From assembly GCA_020853405.1 (NCBI GenBank), contig JADYYZ010000367.1, forward strand, positions 1 through 8,732: a stretch of DNA of 8,732 nt, read 5' to 3'. Under the pieces are notes generated by a model, which did no database searches, was not told the origin of the DNA, and was given only the letters and a program-made list of their open reading frames with translations. The DNA comes from Acetobacteraceae bacterium (lineage in GTDB: Bacteria; Pseudomonadota; Alphaproteobacteria; Acetobacterales; Acetobacteraceae). Of the stretch, positions 1 to 5,999 are shown one piece after another (the first letter of the stretch is position 1; every line of letters begins with the position of its first letter). The position numbers were made by a program, and so were the translations under genes.

Positions 1-684
1 GATCTGGTGCTGGCCGCCGCGCAGTCCGCGCCCAGCAAGTCCGATCTCCAGCAATACAGCATCGTCGTGCTGACCGACCCCGGCCCGATCGGCAGGATCG
101 CCGACTGGATCGGCACGATGGCGTGGATCAAGGCCGCCCCGGTGTTCCTGGTGTTCTGCGCCGACATCCATCGCGGGCGGGAAATCTGCCGCATGCACGG
201 CATGGCGCATGCCAACGACAATCTCGACACCTTCCTCAACGCCGCCGTCGATGCCGCGCTGGCGCTGGGTTTCGCGATGCACGCCGCCGATGCGCTGGGG
301 CTCGGCAGCTGCCCGGTCAGCGAGCTCCGCGACCACCTGGAAAGGATCACGCCGCTGCTCGGCCTGCCCGAGGCGGTGCTGCCGCTGTCGGGGCTCGCGC
401 TCGGCTGGCCCGAGCATCGCGCGCTGCCCTCGATGCGGCTGCCGCCTTCGGTGGTGGTGCATCGCGGCCGCTACCAGGCAGCGCAGCTGGTGGCGGAGAT
501 CGCCGCCTACGATTCGCGCCGCCACGCGCGTGAGCCGCTGTCGGCCGGCAGGCAGAAGCACCGCGATATTTTCGGAGCCAAGGATGTCCTGACCTGGAGC
601 GAGAATGCCGCCCGCCAGCTGTCGGTGCCGGAGCGGTTCGGCCTGCGCGCCTTTCTGCGGACACGGGGGCTTGCCATTGACTGA
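1..684 (+). CDS. NfsA/FRP-type NADPH-dependent nitroreductase (5' partial)
   Basis: C-terminal 227 residues of a nitroreductase-fold flavoenzyme; the frame is open through base 1, so the start lies outside the window. Seen: an opening AAAQSAPSKSDLQQYSIVVL, which matches the FMN-contact strand of the family (A-QSAPSSSNLQ-W consensus); a core strand AAPVFLVFCADIHR; the helix AADALGLGSCPVSELRD; and GLALGWPEHR followed by RLPPSVVVHRGRY, the signature of the NfsA/flavin reductase P branch rather than NfsB. Family members are about 240-250 residues, so only about 20-30 residues (including the N-terminal R-S-R-F phosphate-binding part) are missing. Known family role: two-electron NAD(P)H reduction of nitroaromatics, quinones or flavins through FMN, in the cytosol. 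The physiological substrate cannot be read from sequence. The stop codon overlaps the NUDIX start, so the two are very likely cotranscribed. Confidence 0.88.
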   Translation, partial: DLVLAAAQSAPSKSDLQQYSIVVLTDPGPIGRIADWIGTMAWIKAAPVFLVFCADIHRGREICRMHGMAHANDNLDTFLNAAVDAALALGFAMHAADALGLGSCPVSELRDHLERITPLLGLPEAVLPLSGLALGWPEHRALPSMRLPPSVVVHRGRYQAAQLVAEIAAYDSRRHAREPLSAGRQKHRDIFGAKDVLTWSENAARQLSVPERFGLRAFLRTRGLAID

Positions 685-693
685 GGCGAGCCC
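667..693 (+). promoter_or_regulatory. Predicted RNA hairpin enclosing the stop/start overlap of nitroreductase and NUDIX genes
   Basis: Bases 667-675 (GGGCTTGCC) pair completely with 685-693 (GGCGAGCCC), giving 9 bp with one U-G wobble at 672/688. The 9-nt loop 676-684 (ATTGACTGA) holds the TTG start of the downstream gene at 677 and the TGA stop of the upstream gene at 682. The only Shine-Dalgarno-like tract, GGGGG at 665-669, is partly inside the stem. This geometry would fit translational coupling: ribosomes finishing the nitroreductase would melt the stem and expose the start. The pairing is directly visible; the function is inferred. Confidence 0.45.
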
Positions 694-1366
694 GCCGAAG
701 CCGGCGGCGCGGCCGCGGCACGCCGCCAGCCTGATCCTGTGGCGCGGCCGGCGATCCGGCCCCGAGGTGCTGATGGGCGTGCGCCATGCCGGCCACCGCT
801 TCATGCCGAACAAGCTGGTGTTTCCCGGCGGCCGCGTCGACCGCGCCGACTATTCGCCACCGGCGGCGCGCGAACTGTCGGCGCCGACGCGCGCGATGCT
901 GGAGCATGCCGCGCCCTCGGGACTCGCGCGGGCGCTGGCGATGGCCGCGGTGCGCGAACTGTTCGAGGAGACCGGCCTCGTGCTCGGCAGCGCGGCGCCG
1001 CCGCGCGCGCGCGCCGGTGCCGCCTGGGCGCCGTTCCTCGCCACCGGCCGGGCACCCGATCTCGCGCCGCTCGACTACCTTTGCCGCGCGGTGACGCCTC
1101 CGATCTTCCCGGTACGCTTCAACGCCCGCTTCCTGGTCGCCCCGTTCGATGCGGTGGAGGGTGCACTCGGCGGCAGTGGCGAGCTCGAGTTCCTGCGCTT
1201 CATGCCGCTCGACGAGGCACGCGGGCTGGACGTGCCGATGGTCACCCGCAACGTGCTGGAGGAGTTCGCGCGCTGGCTCGCGCTGCCGGAAGCGGCACGC
1301 GCCACGCGCGCGATCCCGCTCTACGAGCCGGCGAAGGACGCCGCGCGCGGGCGGCTCAGGTGGTAG
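677..1366 (+). CDS. NUDIX hydrolase with expanded (NUDT19-like) Nudix box
   Basis: 229 residues with a TTG start. Seen: a beta-strand HAASLILWRG (15-24), VFPGGRVDRAD (48-58), and the core of the Nudix box, AVRELFEETGL (91-101), with R93, E94, E97, E98 and G100 all present. These are the residues that bind the metal and catalyse hydrolysis of a nucleoside diphosphate linked to X. The distance from PGG to RE is about 40 residues instead of about 14, so roughly 26 residues are inserted within the box and the usual first Glu is absent. This is the pattern of the NUDT19/RP2 branch, some of whose members hydrolyse CoA esters; the substrate here is unproven. Start choice: the fold begins near residue 14, and the only upstream in-frame starts after 605 are TTG 671 and TTG 677. 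GGGGG lies 7 nt before 677, which overlaps the upstream stop by 8 nt. The 3' end overlaps the convergent MBL gene by 11 nt. Confidence 0.85.
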   Translation: MTEASPPKPAARPRHAASLILWRGRRSGPEVLMGVRHAGHRFMPNKLVFPGGRVDRADYSPPAARELSAPTRAMLEHAAPSGLARALAMAAVRELFEETGLVLGSAAPPRARAGAAWAPFLATGRAPDLAPLDYLCRAVTPPIFPVRFNARFLVAPFDAVEGALGGSGELEFLRFMPLDEARGLDVPMVTRNVLEEFARWLALPEAARATRAIPLYEPAKDAARGRLRW

Positions 1367-2264
1367 CCGGGGGGCGGGGCCGGCGAAGCCGCCATGCCTC
1401 GCCCTCGCCCCGCACCCTTCCGTCCTCGACCAGTTTCTCCAGGTGCGCGAGCGTGCTCCGCGTCGCCGGCCGGCGCAGGTTCGGCGCGATGTCGGGGTAG
1501 ATGCGCCCGACCAGGGTGGCAAGCGTCGCCGGCGCATCGGCGAGCGCGCCGAGGATCTGCGCCTCGCGCGCCAGGCGGTGGCGCAGCAGCGCGGCACACC
1601 AGGAAGGCGGGTCGGTGACCGCCGGCCCGTGCGTCGGCAGGAACCAGCGTTCCGCGCGCCCCGCCAGGCGCGCCAGCGAGGCGCAATAGGCAGCCATGTT
1701 GCCATCGGGCGGCGAGACCACGGTGGTGCTCCAGCCCATCACCACGTCGCCGCTGAACAGCAGGCCCTGTTGGGCGAACGCGAAGCAGAGATGGTTCGCG
1801 GTGTGGCCGGGGGTGGCGACGGCGCCGAGCGTCCAGCCGGGGCCGGCGATCGCCTCGCCCTCCTCCAGCACCTGGTCGGGGGCGTGGTCGTAGTCGGCGC
1901 CCTCGCCGCCCTCGGCGGGCGGCGTGCGGTGCCTCCCGCAGCCGACGATCGGCGCGCCGGTTGCCTCCTTCAGCGCGCGCGCCAGCGGCGAGTGGTCGCG
2001 GTGCGTGTGGGTGACGACGATGTGCGTCACGCTCTCGCCGCGGAGCGCCCCAAGCAGGGCGGCAAGGTGCGCCTCGTCCGGCGGGCCGGGGTCGATCACC
2101 GCCACCCGGCCTTCGCCGACGATGAAGGTGCCGGTGCCATGGAAGGTCATCGGCCCGGGGTTGCGGCAGGTGACGCGGCGCACCTGGGCAGCGACCGCCA
2201 CCACCTCGCCATAGCGCGGGTCGTGGTCTCGCGCGAAGCGGAGCGCCTCGCTCAGCCGACGCAC
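1356..2264 (-). CDS. MBL-fold metallo-hydrolase, LACTB2-like, with C-terminal winged helix
   Basis: 302 residues with a complete metallo-beta-lactamase-fold metal site: THTHRDH (H86, H88, D90, H91), TPGHTANH (H154), SGDVVMGW (D173) and THGP (H212). This predicts a two-zinc hydrolase. The N-terminal NPGPMTFHGTGTFIVG (35-50) and the tail around 250-285 (LVGRIYPDIAPNLRRPATRS followed by a helix and EKLVEDGRV) match the LACTB2/glyoxalase-II-like group with its small winged-helix domain. Family members cut thioesters, RNA or other esters; the substrate here is unknown. It lies 84 nt after the second EamA gene and may be the last gene of that operon. The GTG start at 2264 is uncertain: GGGAG abuts it with no spacer, and an out-of-frame ATG lies at 2311. 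The C-terminus (RPRPPATT) is encoded by a C-rich tract overlapping the NUDIX gene. Confidence 0.88.
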   Translation of the reverse strand: MRRLSEALRFARDHDPRYGEVVAVAAQVRRVTCRNPGPMTFHGTGTFIVGEGRVAVIDPGPPDEAHLAALLGALRGESVTHIVVTHTHRDHSPLARALKEATGAPIVGCGRHRTPPAEGGEGADYDHAPDQVLEEGEAIAGPGWTLGAVATPGHTANHLCFAFAQQGLLFSGDVVMGWSTTVVSPPDGNMAAYCASLARLAGRAERWFLPTHGPAVTDPPSWCAALLRHRLAREAQILGALADAPATLATLVGRIYPDIAPNLRRPATRSTLAHLEKLVEDGRVRGEGEAWRLRRPRPPATT

Positions 2265-2311
2265 TCCCGGGCGGGAGAGCGGGGGCGTGCGGCTGCTGGA
2301 TTCCGGTTCAT
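2252..2311 (-). other. Short 19-codon frame overlapping the MBL start (possible displaced N-terminus or leader)
   Basis: An ATG at 2311 opens a 19-codon frame beginning MNRNPAAARPRSP and ending in TGA at 2252, 13 nt inside the MBL gene. The frame differs from that of the MBL gene by one step. If the frames were joined within the C/G runs around 2265-2275, the protein would read RPRSP running into GVRRLSEAL, which would make a natural N-terminus. It could be a true N-terminus displaced by an indel or sequencing error, a coupled leader, or chance. Only the reading frames are observed. Confidence 0.2.
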
Positions 2312-2348
2312 GGCGTCGGGCGGCTCCCGGTGCGGGGCGGGTGGTCGA

Positions 2349-3278
2349 TCACGGCGACTTCGCGGCGCGGCGTGCCCGCGCCAGGACCAGCTCGCGCTGC
2401 AGGATATAGAGGCCGGCACCGATCACGATCAGGGCCCCCGCCAGCACGCTCGGGCCGGGCACCTCGTTCCAGATCAGGGCACCATACAGCGTCGCCCACA
2501 CGATCCCGGAATAGTTGAAGGCACTGACCATGCTGGCCGCACCGAACCGGTAGGCCTGGGTCATCCAGTACTGGGCGACGCCGCCACAAAGGCCGATGCC
2601 CGCCAGCAGCACGAAGTCGAGCGGGGTCGGGACGATCCAGCCGAACGGCAGCAGCAGGCTGGTCAGCAGGGTCATCAGGCTGGACTGCCAGGCGGTGATC
2701 GTCGCACTGCTCTCGGTAGCGCTGAGCTGGCGGACCAGAAGGGCCGTCAGCGCCGAGAAGAAGGCGTTGGCAAGCGCCGCGGCGAGCCCGGCAAGCCCGA
2801 TCGCCGCGCCGAACCCGCCCTGGCCGACCGACAGCACGACGACGCCGAGGAAACCCGCCAGCACCGCGCCGCCACGGTGCAGCCCGACCCGTTCGCCCAG
2901 GATCGGGATGGCAAGCAGCGTCAGGAACAGCGGCTGGGTGAAGGACAGCGCGGTGGCATCGACCAGCGGCATCATCGACAGCGCCGAGAAGCCCGCCCCC
3001 ATGGCGCCGACGCCGAGCACGGCCCGCAGCACATGCGCCATCGGCCGGCGGGTACGGAAACTGCCGATGCCGCCGGTGCCGACCATGATCGCCAGCGCCG
3101 GCGGCAGCGAGGCGGCGTTGCGGAAGAACATCACCTGGCCGACCGGATAGTGCGCGCCCATCGCCTTGACCAGCACCGCCATCACGCTGAACAGCGCCAC
3201 CGCCGCCACCATGTAGGCGATGCCCCTGGTCGGCTCCTCGCGCAGCCCGACCGGCGGGCGGCGGCCGGAAAGGGCCAT
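2349..3278 (-). CDS. EamA/DMT-family permease (second of tandem pair)
   Basis: 309 residues, the normal length for a ten-helix drug/metabolite transporter with two EamA repeats. Seen: a hydrophobic helix AYMVAAVALFSVMAVLVKAM near residue 21, FFRNAASLPPAL, and LVDATALSFTQPLF with AIPILGERVGLHRGGAVLAG, which is the typical end of the first EamA repeat. The second repeat ends with SAFNYSGIVWATLYGALIWNEVP and a last helix before a basic tail (RARRAAKSP), consistent with a cytoplasmic C-terminus. The inner-membrane location is secure; the solute cannot be inferred. The ATG overlaps the stop of the upstream permease by one base (TGATG) and has no clear Shine-Dalgarno, so translation is probably coupled. 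It is paralogous in layout to its neighbour, so the pair could be a duplication or partner subunits. Confidence 0.88.
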   Translation of the reverse strand: MALSGRRPPVGLREEPTRGIAYMVAAVALFSVMAVLVKAMGAHYPVGQVMFFRNAASLPPALAIMVGTGGIGSFRTRRPMAHVLRAVLGVGAMGAGFSALSMMPLVDATALSFTQPLFLTLLAIPILGERVGLHRGGAVLAGFLGVVVLSVGQGGFGAAIGLAGLAAALANAFFSALTALLVRQLSATESSATITAWQSSLMTLLTSLLLPFGWIVPTPLDFVLLAGIGLCGGVAQYWMTQAYRFGAASMVSAFNYSGIVWATLYGALIWNEVPGPSVLAGALIVIGAGLYILQRELVLARARRAAKSP

Positions 3279-4198
3279 CAGCCGCCGGCCCGCGTCACGC
3301 GCGCGCGGCGCAGGTCGAACAGGCCGGCCACGATCACGATCACGGCGCCGACCAGCGTGCTGACGCCGGGTGTCTCATGGAACATCATGACGCCGAACCC
3401 GAGCGCCCACAGGAAGGTCGTGTACTCGTACGGTCCCAGCGCCGAGATCGGCGACAGCGCGTAGGCCCGCGTCATCAGCAGGTGGCCGGCGCTGTTGAGG
3501 GCGGCCATCGCGACCAGGGCCGCGAACGAGGCAGGCGTCGGCGCCACCGCGCCGATCGCCAGCATCACCGCGGCACCCATCGGGATATGCGCCAGGATCA
3601 GCCAGATCACGATCACATCGACGCGCTCGATCAGCGCCAGCTGCCGCGCCATCACGCGCGCCAGCGCCACCAGCACGATGCCGGCCAGGATCGCGAGCGT
3701 GGCGGGCTGCCAGAAATCACCGCCGGGCCGCACCATCACCAGCACCCCCGCGAAGCCGACCAGGGTCGCGGCCCACAGCCGCCAGCCCACCCGCTCGCCC
3801 AGCAGGGGAATCGCCATCAGGCTGACCACCAGCGGTGTCGCGTAGCCGATCGCGTAGACATCGGCGAGCGGCAGCACCGCGAAGGCGTAGTACCAGAAGA
3901 CACTGCCCGCGCAATGGATCGCGCTCCGCGCGAACACCAGGCCCGGCCGGCGCGGCAGCAGCACGGCAAGCCCGTTGCGCGCGATCATCGGCCCGCCCAG
4001 CATCAGCCCGCCCAGCCCGCCCCGGGCGAACAGCACCTCGCCGACGCCGTGATGCTGCAACGCCAGTTTGACCGCGACATCCGACAGCGCGATCAGCGCG
4101 TGCGCGACCAGGCACAGCCCGATCGCACGCATCGCCTGCGCCGGCGGCACCTCGGCGGGCGGGCGGGTGGCGGCGGAAAACGACGCCGGCAGGCGCAC
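3278..4198 (-). CDS. EamA/DMT-family permease (first of tandem pair)
   Basis: 306 residues from a GTG start, with about ten hydrophobic segments in two EamA repeats. Seen: IGLCLVAHALIALSDVAVKL as the first helix; LFARGGLGGLMLGGP; LPLADVYAIGYATPLVVSLM followed by AIPLLGERVGWRLWAATLVG and GVLVMVRPGG (end of repeat 1); and SPISALGPYEYTTFLWALGF plus MMFHETPG (end of repeat 2). The solute is unknown. Start choice: the frame stays open to 4288, but that part is Arg/Gly/Ala-rich and lies inside the hydratase gene. GTG 4198 is 5 nt after the hydratase TAG, with AGGGA spanning the stop codon just upstream; the spacing is short, which suits reinitiation. ATG 4132 just before helix 1 is an alternative. 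The gene is followed directly by the second permease. Confidence 0.85.
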   Translation of the reverse strand: MRLPASFSAATRPPAEVPPAQAMRAIGLCLVAHALIALSDVAVKLALQHHGVGEVLFARGGLGGLMLGGPMIARNGLAVLLPRRPGLVFARSAIHCAGSVFWYYAFAVLPLADVYAIGYATPLVVSLMAIPLLGERVGWRLWAATLVGFAGVLVMVRPGGDFWQPATLAILAGIVLVALARVMARQLALIERVDVIVIWLILAHIPMGAAVMLAIGAVAPTPASFAALVAMAALNSAGHLLMTRAYALSPISALGPYEYTTFLWALGFGVMMFHETPGVSTLVGAVIVIVAGLFDLRRARVTRAGG

Positions 4199-4203
4199 GT
4201 TCC

Positions 4204-5028
4204 CTACTCGAACGCCGCCTCCGCGCGCATGCAGAGCCGGCCGGCATGGTCGACGACCGCCAGCTGCGCCTCGCTGACGCCGTGCCAATGGCCGACCAGG
4301 CGGAACGGCTCGAGGTCGAACACCGGGCGGACGGCACGGAACGCGAACCGCGCGAGCCGCCGCGCCGGGGCGTGCCGCTGCGCGAGTTCCGCAAGCAGCG
4401 TCGCCTGCAGCGGGCCATGCACGATCAGGCCCGGATAGCCCTCGACCTCGGTCACGTATTTCCTGTCGTAATGGATGCGATGGCCGTTGCAGGTCAGCGC
4501 CGAATAGCGGAACAGCAGCACCGGGTCGGGGCTGATGGTGCGCTGGAACGCGCCCGGCGGGTCGGCATACCGGGCCGACGGCTTCGGGCTGCCGCCGGCC
4601 GGCCCGCGATAGACGATGTCGTGGTCCTCGATCAGCGCAAGCCCGTCGCGGCCCGAGATCTCGTGGCGGACCGTGACGAACAGCAGCCGGCCGCTGCCGC
4701 CCTGCTTTTCCTCGACGCGGGTGATCACCGATCGCCGTGTCGCGGTGTCGCCGGCGCGCAACGGGCCGAAGAAGGTGAGCCGCCCGCCGGCGTACATCCG
4801 CCGCGGCAGGTCAGGATCGGCGGGCAGGAATTTTCCGCGCGCGGGGTGGCCGTCCTGGCCAAGGGCGGCCGGGCGCACCCAGGCGCCGAACAGCACCCAG
4901 TGCCACAGCGGCGGCAGGGTTTCCGGCACCTCCTCGCGATCGAGCGTCGCTGCCATCCGGGCAAGCGAGGCCCCCGAGAGGGTGTCGGTCGCCACCTCAG
5001 AGCGGCCGAGATGATGCTGATGCGGCAC
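4204..5028 (-). CDS. MaoC/FAS1-like hydratase, mesaconyl-C4-CoA hydratase type
   Basis: 274 residues forming a double hot-dog protein. The N-terminal half (about 30-145) has PLPADPDLPRRMYAGGRLTF-like character (residues 68-86) plus FFGPLRAGDTATRRS, the FAS1-like dehydratase N-domain. The C-terminal half carries FRYSALTCNGHRIHYDRKY (173-191) and VEGYPGLIVHGPLQATLL (195-212), the hydratase-2 active-site region. H186 is the likely catalytic His and N181 stands where classical R-hydratases have Asp; N-G-H-R-I-H-Y-D is typical of the mesaconyl/3-methylfumaryl-CoA hydratase branch and HTD2. The expected activity is reversible hydration of an enoyl-CoA or enoyl thioester in the cytosol; the acyl group is not determined. 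It is the first gene of a minus-strand operon with two EamA permeases. No CoA transferase, CitE-like lyase or acyl-CoA dehydrogenase, often found beside this family, lies in the window. The GTG start is fixed by a strong double Shine-Dalgarno. Confidence 0.85.
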   Translation of the reverse strand: MPHQHHLGRSEVATDTLSGASLARMAATLDREEVPETLPPLWHWVLFGAWVRPAALGQDGHPARGKFLPADPDLPRRMYAGGRLTFFGPLRAGDTATRRSVITRVEEKQGGSGRLLFVTVRHEISGRDGLALIEDHDIVYRGPAGGSPKPSARYADPPGAFQRTISPDPVLLFRYSALTCNGHRIHYDRKYVTEVEGYPGLIVHGPLQATLLAELAQRHAPARRLARFAFRAVRPVFDLEPFRLVGHWHGVSEAQLAVVDHAGRLCMRAEAAFE

Positions 5029-5030
5029 GG

Positions 5031-5043
5031 CTCCTTACCTCCT
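5031..5043 (-). promoter_or_regulatory. Double Shine-Dalgarno before the hydratase gene
   Basis: Read on the minus strand, AGGAGG (5043-5038) lies 9 nt before the GTG at 5028 and a second AAGGAG (5036-5031) lies 2 nt before it. The first is a full anti-SD match at a usable distance. Together they fix the GTG start and suggest strong translation initiation despite the weak start codon. Confidence 0.7.
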
Positions 5044-5117
5044 GCCAGCGGTCATTCTGCCGGCGCAGGCGCAGTGTGCGCGCTCGCCAGAGGCGCGTGA
5101 AGATACCGAAGCGGGCG

Positions 5118-5147
5118 ATTTTGGCGATCCTTCGACAGCCATGGCAA
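5118..5147 (-). promoter_or_regulatory. Candidate sigma-70-type promoter for the hydratase-EamA operon
   Basis: Minus strand: TTGCCA at 5147-5142 (5 of 6 matches to TTGACA) and CAAAAT at 5123-5118 (4 of 6 to TATAAT), separated by 18 bp. Transcription would start near 5111, giving a leader of about 80 nt before the GTG at 5028. It sits on one of the few A/T-rich spots of the divergent gap. No comparable plus-strand promoter was found for the methyltransferase operon. The match is seen by eye only, so it could be chance. Confidence 0.35.
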
Positions 5148-5264
5148 GCCCTGGCGGCACCGGCGCGAAGGCCGCCGGCGCGATCGTGCCGCCCTCTCTG
5201 CCTTGATGGCGCCTTTCCGCCGCCACAGCGCCGTGCGACCGCTGCCGGGTCAGCAGGTACCGAC

Positions 5265-5999
5265 TTGGAACACGACGAATATATCCGGATGGCGGCGGTC
5301 GAGGACCGGATGTGGTGGTATCAGGCCCTGCATGCCGAGCTCCTGGCGGCACTGGCGCGGGCGGCCGGGGCCGCCGGCGGTGCCGTGCTTGATGCCGGCT
5401 GCGGCACCGGCGGCTTCCTGCGCCGGCTTTCCACCTGCCTGCCCGGCTGGCGGGGGCTCGGGCTCGAGGTGATGGAGCCGGCGGCCAGGCTCGCGGCCGG
5501 CCGCGGCGGCGGCACGATCTGCGTCGGCTCGGTCAACCAGATGCCGGTGGCCGGGGGCTCGGTCGATGCCGTGGTCAGCGCCGACGTGCTGTGCCACGCA
5601 GGGGTCGACCAGCAGCAGGCGCTGGGCGAGTTCCGCCGCGTGCTGAGGCCAGGCGGCATCCTGGTGTTGAACCTGCCGGCGTTCCGGTGGCTGCTTTCGG
5701 CGCATGATCGCGCGGTGCACAATATCCGCCGCTACAGCCGCGCCGAGACCGCCGCCCTGCTGCAAGGCGCGGGCTTCACCGTGCTCCGCGTGCACTACTG
5801 GAACAGCCTGCTGTTTCCGCTGATGGTGCTGCAGCGCAAGGTGCTGGCCCGCGGTGCCGCCTCCAGCGATGTGCGCCCCTATCCGGCGCCGCTCGAGGCG
5901 CTGCTGCGGGGAGCAACCAGGCTGGAACGCGCGATCGCCCGCCTTTCCATCCGCCTGCCGTTCGGAGGCAGCGTGCTTGCCGTTGCACGCAAACCATGA
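5265..5999 (+). CDS. Class I SAM-dependent methyltransferase
   Basis: 244 residues from a TTG start. Seen: VLDAGCGTGG (41-50) is motif I, which binds SAM; LGLEVM (65-70) ends strand 2 with an acidic residue for the ribose; VDAVVSADVLCHAG (100-113) is the post-motif region; and EFRRVLRPGGILVLNLPAF (122-140) contains the motif III strand. The tail NIRRYSRAETAALLQGAGF and WNSLLFPL is common in methyltransferases encoded beside glycosyltransferases. The acceptor is unknown; sugar or polyprenyl-linked sugar is suggested only by context. Start choice: the frame extends to 5076, but 5076-5264 encodes an Arg/Pro/Ala-rich stretch unlike this family, whereas TTG 5265 has AGG 8 nt upstream and leads directly into EHDEYIRMAAVEDRMWWY, a usual family beginning. 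The stop overlaps the next start as ATGA, so it is the first gene of a three-gene coupled operon. Confidence 0.85.
   Translation: MEHDEYIRMAAVEDRMWWYQALHAELLAALARAAGAAGGAVLDAGCGTGGFLRRLSTCLPGWRGLGLEVMEPAARLAAGRGGGTICVGSVNQMPVAGGSVDAVVSADVLCHAGVDQQQALGEFRRVLRPGGILVLNLPAFRWLLSAHDRAVHNIRRYSRAETAALLQGAGFTVLRVHYWNSLLFPLMVLQRKVLARGAASSDVRPYPAPLEALLRGATRLERAIARLSIRLPFGGSVLAVARKP

Larger units (their letters stand above)
5029..5264. other. Divergent intergenic region
   Basis: The largest gap (236 bp) separates the divergent hydratase and methyltransferase operons and must hold promoters for both, unless one is served from elsewhere. It contains the double Shine-Dalgarno and the candidate minus-strand promoter listed separately. 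No clear operator palindrome, riboswitch or plus-strand promoter was recognised. An open frame in the methyltransferase phase from GTG 5076 crosses it but looks non-coding (Arg/Pro/Ala-rich). Confidence 0.6.

Noticed and set aside
1369..1379. A second G-rich tract at the NUDIX/MBL convergent overlap
   Set aside because: Only two G-runs (6 and 4) separated by one C; it does not meet the four-run quadruplex pattern and is coding on the minus strand.
347..1705. A 452-codon open frame on the - strand across the nitroreductase, NUDIX and MBL ends
   Set aside because: Arg/Ala-rich with no motif; it overlaps three genes with intact catalytic motifs in other frames.
1149..3464. A 771-codon open frame on the + strand opposite the MBL and EamA genes
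   Set aside because: Its product is an Arg/Gln/His/Ala/Gly-rich low-complexity string with no recognisable domain, and it runs antisense to two well-supported genes. Long antisense frames are expected in DNA this GC-rich.
4199..4288. N-terminal extension of the first EamA permease to a start at 4288
   Set aside because: The extension is Arg/Gly-rich, lies inside the hydratase gene and precedes the first helix by an unusually long stretch. GTG 4198 just after the hydratase stop fits better.
3377..5100. Two + strand open frames (3377-4438 and 4246-5100) opposite the permease and hydratase genes
   Set aside because: Compositionally biased (Arg, Gln, His, Asp) with no domain; the minus-strand genes explain the region fully.
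5076..5264. Extension of the methyltransferase to GTG 5076
   Set aside because: The 63 extra residues are Arg/Pro/Ala-rich and unlike the family, and no good Shine-Dalgarno was seen. TTG 5265 has one and leads into a family-like start.
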